A stretch of 64,000 nucleotides of DNA from [Eubacterium] yurii (GCA_900167215.1 FUZS01000016.1:1-64000); one strand, 5' to 3'. Counted from the stretch's first letter, positions 16,391 through 25,028 are shown. The notes: a model not told the origin generated them from the sequence alone. Translations and numbers: made by a program.

Positions 16391-16520
16391 TGAAGTTTTT
16401 ATGAAGTTTTTTGTATCGTTTTTGTCGATTAAAATGAAGTTTTTTTTAAGAAATTAAGATTTTGTAGTGTTAATGAATTTTTTGTAAAGTTAGTTTTTTA
16501 CTTTAATGAAGTTTTTTTAT
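16391..16520 (-). repeat. Degenerate tandem repeats with AAAAACTTCAT core
   Basis: The core ATGAAGTTTTTT (plus strand) recurs at about 16401, 16434, 16473 (ATGAATTTTTT) and 16506, with 33 to 39 bases between copies. The regular spacing is unlike the surrounding AT-rich sequence. No function is evident. Confidence 0.4.
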
Positions 16521-16598
16521 AAGATTAGTTGTTGTAAGTAAATATTGGACTATTATCATCTACCACCCCTTTTTTTCAGATTTTTCATTAAACCACAT
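16503..16598 (-). other. Pair of tiny frames (12 and 18 codons) behind the shared promoter box
   Basis: Reading leftward, MWFNEKSEKKGW (16598-16560) has GAGGTG 11 bases upstream. Its stop is directly followed by ATG of MIIVQYLLTTTNLIKKLH (16559-16503), which has AAGGGGTGG 3 bases upstream. They are the first frames after the promoter at 16687. They could be leader peptides or a small exported peptide handled by the downstream CPBP protease, or chance frames. Confidence 0.25.
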
Positions 16599-16686
16599 CT
16601 TGTAATTAACACCTCTCTTATGATAATATCGCTTGGTATTAATTATTTTCAAAGAGTCTTTTTTATTTGACCTTTGTTATACGAAG

Positions 16687-16720
16687 ATTATATCACAAGG
16701 GATATAAAGTCCCTGTTAAG
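16687..16720 (-). promoter_or_regulatory. Second copy of the CTTAACAGGGA promoter
   Basis: TATAAT with TG extension at 16687-16692 (minus strand) and the box CTTAACAGGGA at 16710-16720, at the same distance as in the promoter at 15096. It points toward the tiny frames and the CPBP gene. The identical geometry implies the same regulator at both promoters. Confidence 0.55.
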
Positions 16721-16896
16721 AAAAATAAATTTTTTAAAATTTTTTTATTTTTTTATCCGACTATATTTCGCCTATATAATGTAGCTTTTTTCTTTATGTA
16801 AATTTTCTTTTAATTTAGAGAAATTTTTTTAGCTATTATTTTATGATTATTTTGAATTTTATCTTTTAAAAATTGAATATTAAATTTATATATTTA

Positions 16897-16956
16897 TACT
16901 AAAATCTAATAGAATAATGGAAATATTCTGCATGACTTTTTAAGTGGAGATTAGTA
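16897..16956 (+). mobile_element. Internally deleted family 2 miniature element, TSD TTA
   Basis: A 60-base element that begins TACTAAAATCTAATAGAATAATGG, matching the left part of family 2 copies, and ends GAGATTAGTA. TTA flanks it on both sides (16894-16896 and 16957-16959). Confidence 0.65.
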
Positions 16957-16960
16957 TTAA

Positions 16961-17074
16961 TACTAAAAACCTATCAAAAAGCCACGTAATTTTATTACAG
17001 CAAGATTATTGATAATCTTAAAAACAAATAATTTGCTAAAATAACAATCTTGGCAATATAAATGGTGATTAGTA
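16961..17074 (+). mobile_element. Miniature inverted-repeat element, family 1 (reference copy), TSD TAA
   Basis: A 114-base element starting TACTAAAAACCTATCAAAAA and ending AATGGTGATTAGTA, flanked by TAA (16958-16960 and 17075-17077). It is base-for-base identical to the copy that interrupts the GDPD gene at 47860-47973, so both moved recently. Its left target duplication overlaps the right one of the neighbouring family 2 element. Confidence 0.88.
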
Positions 17075-17128
17075 TAAACAACTGTATGATAAGTAATCAA
17101 GACATCTTTATTATTTTCAACAAGATAA

Positions 17129-17182
17129 AAAAGACCTGCTCCGTAATCTTCAATCTCTTGTAAGATTATAAAGCAGGTCTTT
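17129..17182 (-). terminator. Terminator of the NSS transporter gene
   Basis: AAAGACCTGCT and AGCAGGTCTTT form the outer stem around a second stem (TAATCTT/AAGATTA). The U-tract lies on the minus-strand side, which fits the transporter gene that ends at 17346. Confidence 0.75.
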
Positions 17183-17345
17183 ATCCTTTATGTTAATCAG
17201 CTTTTATTATCTGCTACAGCCAAATTATTGACCAATATAAATTTTTCTACATATTTATATTTTCTTTACAATGGCTTATCTCAAAGTTTATACGCATTCT
17301 CAATATAGAATATGACAGATAATTTAAAGTATTTTCTTTACTGAA

Positions 17346-18671
17346 TCAACCTATACCGCCGAAGAATATACCAAAGATATACACTGCAACAGTTACTCCG
17401 CAGTATACATATTTACCCATATTATAATATCCGTCTCCAAGAGGATTAACTACACCCTTGTTGACTTCCGCCATTGCAAATTCTTTTGAGCATACCCAGA
17501 AGAACATTATTCCGGCAAGCAAGGCTCCAAGAGGTATGATGTAAATACTTACTATATCCATCCACTTACCTAAGCTATTTCCGTCTTCCAAGAAAATACC
17601 GGCTACAAAGCCTATTACTAATACAGTGATTACTGAAGTAATGCGATTCATCTTGAATTTTTGTTGCAATAATTCTATAGGTGTCTCGTAAAGATTGATA
17701 AGAGAAGTTATTCCGGCAAATAATACCGCAACGAAGAATATTATTGCAAATATAGAACCTGCAGGCATTTGCTTAAATACCATAGGCATAGTTATAAACA
17801 TTAGCGGAGGTCCTGCACTTGGCTCTATACCATAGGCAAAAACTGACGGTATTATCACAAGTGCTGCAAGCATAGCTGCCAAGGTATCAAATACTGCTGT
17901 ATACTTTGCACTGTCAGGCGCATTTTCCTTATCACTTAAGTAACTGCCGTATACAACAGTACCGCTACCTGCAAGTGATAGTGAGAAGAAGGCTTGACCA
18001 AGCGCAAATACCCAAGTCTTAATATCGCCCAATTTTGAAAAATCAGCCTTGAACATAAATTCATATCCTGCCATTACTCCGTTAAGTGTAGCAGCACGAA
18101 TGACAAGTATTATAAACAATACAAAAAATGTAGGCATCATAACCTTGTTTACCTTTTCTATACCTGATGCCACACCTGCTATCATTATCACTGCTGTAAG
18201 AACTATGGCAATCACATGCCATATAAGACTGCCGTAAGAACCTGCTATAGCTCCGAAATATGCTCCGTTATCTTGAGCTCCAAGCATAGAGCCGTCAAAA
18301 GCTCCTACGGTAAATCTTATTATCCAGCCTACAACTACTGTATATCCCACTGCAATACCGAGTGAACCAATTACAGGTATCCAGCCTATGACATTTCCTA
18401 CATTGCTTCCTCTTGATTCAGTCGCCTTTGTAAATGCTCCGTGAGGGCCTGTACGCATAGCACGTCCGAAGCACATTTCTTCGACTACTCCTGTATATCC
18501 TATCAGAGCTACAAATATAAAATAAGGAATCAAAAACGCCGCACCGCCAAACTGCCCTACTCTAAAAGGGAAGAGCCAAATATTACCCATACCTACAGCT
18601 GATCCTATACAAGCAAGTATAAATCCCCACTTTGACGCAAACTGATCTCTGTCTTTAATATTAGAATCCAT
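17346..18671 (-). CDS. NSS-family Na+-dependent transporter, probable tryptophan importer (TnaT-like)
   Basis: A 441-residue protein with about 11 transmembrane helices. TM1 carries the sodium/substrate-site signature GSAVGMGNIWLFPFRVGQFGG of the neurotransmitter:sodium symporter (SNF/LeuT) family, and TM6 has GQAFFSLSLAGSGTVVYGSY. These symporters couple amino-acid uptake to Na+ entry. A characterised NSS member, TnaT of Symbiobacterium, imports tryptophan and is encoded by tryptophanase, and the same pairing is seen here. The substrate is therefore inferred as tryptophan. AAAGGAGG lies before the ATG. It is separated from tnaA by about 640 bases containing a miniature element and a long hairpin. 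Confidence 0.88.
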   Translation of the reverse strand: MDSNIKDRDQFASKWGFILACIGSAVGMGNIWLFPFRVGQFGGAAFLIPYFIFVALIGYTGVVEEMCFGRAMRTGPHGAFTKATESRGSNVGNVIGWIPVIGSLGIAVGYTVVVGWIIRFTVGAFDGSMLGAQDNGAYFGAIAGSYGSLIWHVIAIVLTAVIMIAGVASGIEKVNKVMMPTFFVLFIILVIRAATLNGVMAGYEFMFKADFSKLGDIKTWVFALGQAFFSLSLAGSGTVVYGSYLSDKENAPDSAKYTAVFDTLAAMLAALVIIPSVFAYGIEPSAGPPLMFITMPMVFKQMPAGSIFAIIFFVAVLFAGITSLINLYETPIELLQQKFKMNRITSVITVLVIGFVAGIFLEDGNSLGKWMDIVSIYIIPLGALLAGIMFFWVCSKEFAMAEVNKGVVNPLGDGYYNMGKYVYCGVTVAVYIFGIFFGGIG

Positions 18672-18950
18672 GATGCCTCCTTTACTATGTATTTTAAAAA
18701 TTAAGTTTGAAACTATAAATCCAATTTTTTTAGTACTGCTTTTGATATTTATCTCAAAGTAATTTGAACGATAGTACTTTTCTTGAAATCAGATTATAGC
18801 TTTTGAAACAAATCCTTGCAAAACGTTTCTTTTTTAAGTGCAAAATAAACCTACTAAAGTTTTTTTGTATTACAACATAATTTCAAATCTTCTAAATACT
18901 TTATCCCTTATTTATATTAAATTTTAGAAGAACGGAATTTAACGATATAA

Positions 18951-19036
18951 TACTAAAAAGCGGTTAAAAAAGCATGTAATTATCTTAAAAAATGTTATTT
19001 AAAATAACTACTTGACATTATAAATGGTGATTAGTA
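18951..19036 (+). mobile_element. Internally deleted family 1 miniature element, TSD TAA
   Basis: An 86-base element with ends TACTAAAAAGC and TGGTGATTAGTA, flanked by TAA on both sides (18948-18950 and 19037-19039). About 28 bases of the middle are missing compared with the 114-base form. It lies between the tryptophanase gene and the transporter gene. Confidence 0.7.
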
Positions 19037-19163
19037 TAAAATTCAACTTTATTTTAAAAAAATAGACTTGTTTGATTGCTCAAAGATTTGAGTTTTTAGT
19101 TATCGCAATTTAAAGAAAGATAGTTGTGCCTCTTAAAAGAATTAAAAGTTAGATTAATACCTA

Positions 19164-19243
19164 CTGTCTACAATGCCATAGCGCTTACTGATAGACAAAT
19201 TACATACGCTGTCTGCCCTCTATCAGTAATATAGCTACGGCTT
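19164..19243 (-). promoter_or_regulatory. Long imperfect hairpin 3' of the tryptophanase gene
   Basis: On the minus strand CCGTAGC-TATAT-TACTGATAGA pairs with TCTATCAGTA-AGCGCTATGG around a loop of about 23 bases, giving over 15 paired positions. There is no T-run right after it, so it is not a standard terminator. It may protect or process the tnaA mRNA 3' end, or attenuate read-through into the transporter gene. Confidence 0.4.
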
Positions 19244-19310
19244 TTAAGATATTATAAGTATATTTTTACGATTTTATCAAACAAGTCTAATTAAATTATT
19301 CTAAATTATT

Positions 19311-20690
19311 TTATTTAATAGGTTCCAAATGTGCTTGGAAGTGTCTAAGTATAGGAGGTTCCCAAGTTATTTTATAGCCTTTGACTTGAGAAGCTCTATT
19401 TTTAATATTTATAAAGGCGTCAGCTATTACGTCCATATGAGATTGAGTGTACACTCTTCTTGGTATAGCCAATCTTGAAAACTCAAATTCAGATTTTATT
19501 TGTACTCCTGTCTCAGGATCGTTGCCAAGCATGAATGAGCCTATGTCGCAAGTTCTTATTCCTGCTTCACGATAAAGCTCTACGCAAAGAGTATGTCCAG
19601 GGAATTCATAATAAGGTATATGCGGGAACATTGCATTGGCGTCAACATATACTCCATGACCTCCTGCAGGATTTTGTATAGCTATACCTTCATCCATCAA
19701 TTTCTCAGCAAGATATTCCATAGAGCCGTTTCTATATTCAAGGTAGTCTTCATCTATACCTTCGTACAATCCTATGGCAAGTGCTTCCAAATCACGTCCT
19801 GAAAGTCCGCCGTAAGTTACAAAGCCTTCAAAAGATATACAATTACCCTTTATATCTTGGTAAAGTTTCTCGTCGTCTCTTATTCCTATGAGACCGCCCA
19901 TATTTACTATGGCGTCTTTTTTAGCACTCATAGTAAAGCTGTCCGCATATTTAAACATTTCTCTTACTATTTCTTTAATGGAGCTGTTTTTAAACTCTTC
20001 TTCTCTTGTCTTTATAAAATATGCGTTTTCTGCAAAACGTGCTGCGTCTATATTGAACAGTATTCCGTATTTTTTCGCTACTTCAGCTGTTTCACGGATA
20101 TTTTGTATAGATACGGCTTGTCCGCCGGCAGAGTTGTTTGTAACTGTCATTACTATCATACCGACATTTTCTTTGCCACATTCAAGTATGGTTTCTTCGA
20201 GTTTTTTGACGTCCATATTACCTTTGAAAGGTGCATATACCGAAGGTTTTTTAGCTTCTTCGCAAACGCAGTCAACAGGTTTTCCGCCTGATAGTGTAAC
20301 ATGAGCTCTTGTAGTGTCAAAAAACATATTTGATATTGCTATTTGCCCTTTTTTTATTACTGTAGGAAAAAATACTTTTTCAGCAGCACGACCTTGATGT
20401 ACAGGTTGGATAAAATTATAGCCGAAGATGTCTTTTCCTGCTTCAACCAATTTGAAGTAGCTCTTTCCACCGGCATAGGCTTCGTCTCCTACCATTACTC
20501 CGCTCCACTGTATATCACTCATAGCATTTGTTCCGCTGTCTGTAAGCAGGTCTATATATACCTTGTCTCCAGGTATGTTGAACATATTGTAATGAGCTTT
20601 TTTTAATATCTCTTCTCTTTCTTCCCTTGTAGTTTTTTTGATAGGTTCTACCATTTTAATTCTAAAAGGTTCGGGTATGTACTTTGCCAT
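19311..20690 (-). CDS. tnaA: Tryptophanase (tryptophan indole-lyase)
   Basis: A 459-residue PLP enzyme that splits L-tryptophan to indole, pyruvate and ammonia. The N-terminus [17 protein letters not shown], the [14 protein letters not shown] block and THQGR-like VHQGRAAE are typical of the beta-eliminating lyase family. The PLP Lys is the second Lys of TMSAKKDA (about 258). Tyrosine phenol-lyase is the close alternative. I prefer tryptophanase because [12 protein letters not shown] lacks the Arg that TPL uses for the phenol ring and LRHFQAHL keeps the His found in tryptophanases where TPL has Phe. AGGAGGAGATTTTT precedes the ATG. A promoter lies at 20861-20889. The regulator at 21408 is divergent and the NSS transporter follows. 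Confidence 0.92.
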   Translation of the reverse strand: MAKYIPEPFRIKMVEPIKKTTREEREEILKKAHYNMFNIPGDKVYIDLLTDSGTNAMSDIQWSGVMVGDEAYAGGKSYFKLVEAGKDIFGYNFIQPVHQGRAAEKVFFPTVIKKGQIAISNMFFDTTRAHVTLSGGKPVDCVCEEAKKPSVYAPFKGNMDVKKLEETILECGKENVGMIVMTVTNNSAGGQAVSIQNIRETAEVAKKYGILFNIDAARFAENAYFIKTREEEFKNSSIKEIVREMFKYADSFTMSAKKDAIVNMGGLIGIRDDEKLYQDIKGNCISFEGFVTYGGLSGRDLEALAIGLYEGIDEDYLEYRNGSMEYLAEKLMDEGIAIQNPAGGHGVYVDANAMFPHIPYYEFPGHTLCVELYREAGIRTCDIGSFMLGNDPETGVQIKSEFEFSRLAIPRRVYTQSHMDVIADAFINIKNRASQVKGYKITWEPPILRHFQAHLEPIK

Positions 20691-20738
20691 AAAAATCTCC
20701 TCCTATTTTCTCATACTAATATCTGACCCCGGACATTT

Positions 20739-20780
20739 TTATTTTGCTTTTATTATGTAAGTGAAACGCAATAAATACAT
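20739..20780 (-). other. Possible 13-codon leader frame of tnaA
   Basis: Within the predicted 160-nt tnaA leader, a frame reads MYLLRFTYIIKAK after a weak GGAAAG. It contains no tryptophan, so it does not look like the TnaC attenuation peptide of enterobacteria. It may be a chance frame. Confidence 0.15.
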
Positions 20781-20860
20781 AACTTTCCGACTAATCAGTA
20801 TCAGTATCAAATGTATTTAAGCTAAATAATAAAAATTGAAAATTACTTTTATTGATATAA

Positions 20861-20889
20861 ATTCTATCATTTTTTATCAAAAAAGTCAA
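20861..20889 (-). promoter_or_regulatory. Promoter of tnaA
   Basis: Minus strand: TTGACT (20884-20889), 17-base spacer, TAGAAT (20861-20866). The transcript would start about 160 bases before the tnaA ATG. Confidence 0.65.
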
Positions 20890-20985
20890 TAATAATTTAT
20901 ATTTTACTACTTTTTTCTTATTAATTCTCATTTTTTAATAATTTTTTATTATTTTTTATTTTTTTTAATAATTTTTATACATTTA

Positions 20986-21016
20986 TTGTTAAATAAAAAT
21001 ATTTTTATGGTATAAT
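20986..21016 (+). promoter_or_regulatory. Promoter of the YheO-type regulator gene
   Basis: TATAAT (21011-21016) with an extended TGG, preceded by TTGTTA at a long 19-base spacing. The leader to the regulator ATG is about 390 bases, and a family 2 miniature element (21061-21185) was inserted in it. Confidence 0.45.
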
Positions 21017-21060
21017 ATAGCAGGATAAGTTAAGGATTTTTTGCAAGACAATTGTTTTAA

Positions 21061-21185
21061 TACTTGTATATATTTAATCTATGGATAATATTCATCAACA
21101 TCTTTTTAAAAAATACCATATTATTTATGACTTTATTATAAATGCACCAAAAATACTTTATCCATTATTTTATTAGATTTTAGTA
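21061..21185 (-). mobile_element. Family 2 miniature element, TSD TAA
   Basis: A 125-base element from TACTTGTATATATTTAATC to TTAGATTTTAGTA with TAA on both flanks (21058-21060 and 21186-21188). It shares the ATCTATGGATAATATTCATC and TTATCCATTATTTTATTAGA blocks with other family 2 copies. It lies in the leader of the regulator gene. Confidence 0.75.
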
Positions 21186-21407
21186 TAAATTACATTTTCT
21201 TATGCTACATAATGTTAAAACAGATTTTTGTACTCCTTATGATTAGGGCTTAATACTGATATTTAAATAATTATGTATATTTTATGCTTTGACTATGCCA
21301 TGAAATTTGGAGATTTACGAAAGTACAAGGGATAATCTATATAATTATAGTTTGATATTAGTATTGTTGCTAAAAACTTATTATATTTAAATTGTAAAGG
21401 ATGAATT

Positions 21408-22094
21408 ATGAGAGTTGAACTTAGAGAACACTATATCAAACTTGTAAATTTTTTGGGCATGGTGCTTGGACCTACTTACGAGATTGCCTTGCATGACCTT
21501 AGCATGGGCGATGAGACTATAATTGCAATAGCCAACGGTCAGATAACAAACAGGACTCTTGGTGCTCCTCTTACCAACCCGGTGCTTGGCTTTATGTCGA
21601 GGGAAAGGTACAAGACAGTGGATTACGAAGTAAATTACACTGCTCTTTCTGTCGAACAGAAATCACTTAGATCTTCCACTTTCTATATAAAAGACGCCAA
21701 TGAATTGGTCGGACTTTTGTGCATAACATTTGATGATACGGCTTACAGAAATATCAGCAAGAGCATAATGAGTCTTTGCCATCCTGACGAGTTGCTCAGC
21801 GAGAATAAGTTTGAACAGATTGAAGACCTGAAAATAGGCGAAGATACTGAAATTTTCGGCAGAAGTATAGAGGAAGTCTTTAAGATAACTATAGAGTCAA
21901 TAACAAGAGACGGCTCTATCAATATGACAAAGCTCAAGAAGAAAGAAAAGATAAAAATAGTATCTGCACTCAAGGAAAAGGGAATATTTCTGCTTAAGGG
22001 AGCAGTACCGGAAGTAGCAGTTCTACTTAACTCCAGCGAGGCGACTATATATAGATACTTAAGTGAAGTGGAAAAAGGCGGACAAGTTGATTAG
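21408..22094 (+). CDS. YheO-type PAS + HTH transcriptional regulator
   Basis: A 228-residue protein. The N-terminal half (about 1-120) is the YheO-like PAS domain, with LGPTYEIALHDLSMGDETIIAIANGQITNR and a SSTFYIKD...GLLCITFD beta section. The C-terminal half has a helix-turn-helix, VPEVAVLLNSSEATIYRYL. Relatives sense small ligands and control amino-acid catabolic genes. The divergent position next to tnaA suggests that it controls tryptophanase and its transporter in response to tryptophan or a related compound (inference). The ATG has AAAGGATG 5 bases upstream, and a terminator follows at 22112. Confidence 0.87.
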   Translation: MRVELREHYIKLVNFLGMVLGPTYEIALHDLSMGDETIIAIANGQITNRTLGAPLTNPVLGFMSRERYKTVDYEVNYTALSVEQKSLRSSTFYIKDANELVGLLCITFDDTAYRNISKSIMSLCHPDELLSENKFEQIEDLKIGEDTEIFGRSIEEVFKITIESITRDGSINMTKLKKKEKIKIVSALKEKGIFLLKGAVPEVAVLLNSSEATIYRYLSEVEKGGQVD

Positions 22095-22111
22095 TGTAAG
22101 TTGAGTATTTT

Positions 22112-22142
22112 AAAAGGGTTCATTTTTCAATGAACCCTTTTT
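22112..22142. terminator. Terminator after the YheO-type regulator
   Basis: AAAAGGGTTCATT, a short loop, AATGAACCCTTTTT: a near-perfect stem with A and T runs on either side. It can act in both directions, also for the convergent hydrolase gene ending at 22173. Confidence 0.88.
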
Positions 22143-22172
22143 GTCATTTATTATTTGCTACTCAAAATTCAA

Positions 22173-23072
22173 TCACTCATCAAATATCACTTTCAAAACT
22201 TCACTTGCATTCATGTCTGCAAGGTTTTCATCGTCTTGAAGCACTCCATTTTTACCGATATTCCAACGCATTTGGTCATATTTTTTCAGATATGACAGCT
22301 CCAGTGTCTTTGGAGGATATTTTGCATACCATGTAGGGTAGTATTTTTTCATATAGCTATCAGCAAGTTTTTTTGCCTCAGAGTTTTTTTGTCCTTTTGA
22401 ATTAACCGTACCGTTTATCTGTACTCCCGGCGGTGAGGCATGCATTAACACCACACTTCCGTCACTGCATCTTCCTATGACGATGTACACATGGTATTTG
22501 TTGCTCATGATGTCGCCTGCTCTATAGTTTTTGACTGACTTAGCAGGAGTAAAAGTACCAAAGCCCTGTTTTGAAAATTCTTTAGCCATTTTTTCAGCGA
22601 GCATTACATAGCCCTTTTGACCGTCTTTGTCATGAAATACATTATATATTACCCAACCCACATAGCCTGAGCAGTCAAGTCCGTCATGGATTTGATAGCT
22701 TGTTTTCTTGTAGTTGTAGTTCTTATTTTGCTTTTTTGCAAATTTTTCCCAGTTTGGACTTAGACCTATACTTACAGCCTCTATACCTGCTCCGGTATCC
22801 TCTTTATTCCAGCCTCCGCCCCATACATACATAGTCTTTCCTACAGGCATTAATGCAGTTTTCAAAAAGTTTTTCAATGTTCTCTTTCTTTGTTTTTGCA
22901 TATTTTCTGCATTACTATCTTCAGTTTCAAAGAGCATTTTATCACTGTACAAATCTTTGGAGATTTTTTGTGATTTTACGCTTGCATTAATATCCGGAGA
23001 GGCAAATATGCCTGTAAAAATCAGGACTGAAAATACAATTCCTAAGTATTTTTTTAGTTTTTTGTATATCAT
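22173..23072 (-). CDS. Secreted NlpC/P60-like cysteine peptidase (cell-wall hydrolase)
   Basis: The signal peptide (YLGIVFSVLIFTGIFA, cleavage near ASPDINA) is followed by a papain-like domain. It has the nucleophile motif GLDCSGYVGWVIYN, the His motif NKYHVYIVIGR and a second His in LMHASPPGVQI. NlpC/P60 enzymes cut peptide bonds in peptidoglycan stems. The spacing between Cys and His is longer than in minimal NlpC domains, so it could also be an amidase-type relative. I start at 23072, where AAAGGAAG lies 6 bases upstream; the frame is open to 23105 but the extra 11 residues lack a ribosome site. Confidence 0.8.
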   Translation of the reverse strand: MIYKKLKKYLGIVFSVLIFTGIFASPDINASVKSQKISKDLYSDKMLFETEDSNAENMQKQRKRTLKNFLKTALMPVGKTMYVWGGGWNKEDTGAGIEAVSIGLSPNWEKFAKKQNKNYNYKKTSYQIHDGLDCSGYVGWVIYNVFHDKDGQKGYVMLAEKMAKEFSKQGFGTFTPAKSVKNYRAGDIMSNKYHVYIVIGRCSDGSVVLMHASPPGVQINGTVNSKGQKNSEAKKLADSYMKKYYPTWYAKYPPKTLELSYLKKYDQMRWNIGKNGVLQDDENLADMNASEVLKVIFDE

Positions 23073-23162
23073 TTTTATCTTCCTTTTAAGCACTAAGCTT
23101 ATCAACTCATATTCATAACTAAGTTATAAAGTATTTTCCAATAAAATTAGAAATTCTCAGTC

Positions 23163-23813
23163 CTATCTCTTGTCTATCTTCCTTGATATGAAGTCTCCAA
23201 TAAGCTGAATGATTACAACAAGGACTATCAGTACTATTACTGTAATTACCATAATATCTGTACGCCATCTCTGATAGCCGTACACTATAGCCAAATCTCC
23301 CAGTCCACCACCACCGATTGAGCCTGCCATTGCAGAGTAGCCAAGTACACCTATGGTAGTAGTAGTTACAGCCTGTATTATAGACGGCATGGCTTCAGGT
23401 ATCATTACCTTGATTATTATCTGCATAGGAGTCGAGCCCATGGCAAGAGCAGCTTCTATTATACCCCATGGTATATCCCTAAGCGCAGTTTCTACCATTC
23501 TTGCAAAAAAAGGTGTAGCAGCAAAACTTAGCGGTACTATGGCAGCAGTCGTTCCTATCTTAGTTCCCACTATCAGCTTTGTAAGAGGAAACAATACTAT
23601 CAATAGTATGATGAAGGGGAACGATCTTGTAATATTAATCACATTTGACAGTATGCTATTTATTATTTTGGACGGCATGATGTGATTTTCAGATGTTACC
23701 ACCAACACCGTACCTAATATCAGTCCTATAATTACGGAGAAAATCATCGACACGCCTATCATATACAGCGTTTCAACGAGAGGTTTGTACAAAAGCTCTA
23801 CCAAATTTTCCAT
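23163..23813 (-). CDS. metI: Methionine ABC transporter permease
   Basis: A 216-residue inner-membrane permease with five or six helices. The EAA loop, EAALAMGSTPMQIIIKVMIPEAMPS (about 120-145), contacts the ATPase. The length and sequence match MetI of the D/L-methionine uptake system. It is directly adjacent to metN (stop and next start within one base). No substrate-binding lipoprotein gene (metQ) follows, so the binding protein must be encoded elsewhere or the substrate may differ. Confidence 0.9.
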   Translation of the reverse strand: MENLVELLYKPLVETLYMIGVSMIFSVIIGLILGTVLVVTSENHIMPSKIINSILSNVINITRSFPFIILLIVLFPLTKLIVGTKIGTTAAIVPLSFAATPFFARMVETALRDIPWGIIEAALAMGSTPMQIIIKVMIPEAMPSIIQAVTTTTIGVLGYSAMAGSIGGGGLGDLAIVYGYQRWRTDIMVITVIVLIVLVVIIQLIGDFISRKIDKR

Positions 23814-24791
23814 CTATATCTCCTCCACTCTTACATTATATTGTTGAAAATCAGCCTTTATTGCAGATAAGTCATATTCCTTAGGCACTTCCACGCAAAG
23901 CTTACCCAAAGGCTCGCCCTGGATGTAGTCTATGTTGCCTGAGATTATGCTTATATCGACATTATACTGCCTTGAAATCTTGGATATTATCCCTGTAGTG
24001 GCAGTATCTCCTGTAAATGTGAGTGAGAGCAGATTGCCTCTTATCATCTTAGTAGGTATATTGTAGTCAAATTCTACGAAATGCTTAGTCTTTTCATTTG
24101 CAGGCTTTGAAAATAAATCTATAACTCTGCCTGAATCTATTATCTTACCATATTCTATGATTGCCACCTTATTGCATATCTGCTTGATTACTTCCATCTC
24201 ATGAGTGATTACAACTATTGTAAGTTTTGTCTTCCTGTTGATATCCAAAAGCAGATCCAATATCTGAGCTGTAGTCTTGGGATCCAGTGCAGATGTAGCC
24301 TCGTCGCAGAGCAGTACATCAGGATTGTTGGCTATGGCTCTTGCTATACCTACCCTTTGTTTTTGTCCACCTGATAATTGAGACGGATAGGTGTCCTTTT
24401 TTTCTTTTAGCTCCACTATGTCCAGCAGTTCTTCTACTCTAAGCTTTATCTTATCTTCGCTCATCTTTGCCAGTCTTAGCGGATAGGCTATATTTTCAAA
24501 TATGGTCTTGGAGCTGAATAAATTGAAACTTTGAAATATCATTCCTATCTTTTTTCTTTGCTCTATCAATTCTTTCTTAGAAAGGGAAAGTATATCCACA
24601 TTATTTATGATTATCTTTCCGCTGTCTGCTTCTTCAAGGCGGTTGATGCACCTTACCAAAGACGACTTGCCTGCTCCTGACAGCCCTACTATACCGTAGA
24701 TGTCTCCTTTTTTTATTTCTATGTTTATATCGTCCAATGCCTTGACTTTATTGGACTTATATGTCTTGTTCAAATGCTCTATTTTTATCAT
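23814..24791 (-). CDS. metN: Methionine ABC transporter ATP-binding protein
   Basis: 325 residues from the ATG at 24791, chosen because AAGGAGAAGAA lies just before it; the frame is open to 24848. Walker A GLSGAGKSSLVR, signature LSGGQKQRVGIARA, Walker B VLLCDEATSALDP and switch His in VVITHEME are all present. A C-terminal NIL domain (about 250-325) follows, in which bound methionine inhibits transport. It energises MetI. The promoter is not clear; a family 1 miniature element (24915) lies 124 bases upstream, and no S-box or T-box leader is visible. Confidence 0.93.
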   Translation of the reverse strand: MIKIEHLNKTYKSNKVKALDDINIEIKKGDIYGIVGLSGAGKSSLVRCINRLEEADSGKIIINNVDILSLSKKELIEQRKKIGMIFQSFNLFSSKTIFENIAYPLRLAKMSEDKIKLRVEELLDIVELKEKKDTYPSQLSGGQKQRVGIARAIANNPDVLLCDEATSALDPKTTAQILDLLLDINRKTKLTIVVITHEMEVIKQICNKVAIIEYGKIIDSGRVIDLFSKPANEKTKHFVEFDYNIPTKMIRGNLLSLTFTGDTATTGIISKISRQYNVDISIISGNIDYIQGEPLGKLCVEVPKEYDLSAIKADFQQYNVRVEEI

Positions 24792-24914
24792 TTCTTCTCC
24801 TTGTATATTTAGAGATTGAATTATTTCAATAAGTATAAAAATACCCACTTATTATAATACAAACTTTATTTTTTAAGCAATTATATTTTAAAAATTTACG
24901 CAATTGTAATCTTA

Positions 24915-25028
24915 TACTAATTACTATTTATAATATCAAGATTGTTATATTAGCAAATTATTTGTTTTTCAGATTATCAATAATCTTACTGTTATAAAAT
25001 TACAAGGCTTTTTGACAGCTTTTTAGTA
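24915..25028 (-). mobile_element. Miniature inverted-repeat element, family 1, TSD TTA
   Basis: A 114-base element from TACTAATTACTATTTATAA to GACAGCTTTTTAGTA, flanked by TTA (24912-24914 and 25029-25031). It lies between the divergent metN and DnaD-domain genes. Confidence 0.82.

Noticed and set aside
19311-20690. Tyrosine phenol-lyase instead of tryptophanase
   Set aside because: The Arg that TPL uses in VRSMERG is replaced by Ile in IRTCDIG, and His is kept in LRHF where TPL has Phe.
20739-20780. TnaC-type leader peptide for tnaA
   Set aside because: The only leader frame has no tryptophan codon and a weak ribosome site; it is listed as a weak feature only.
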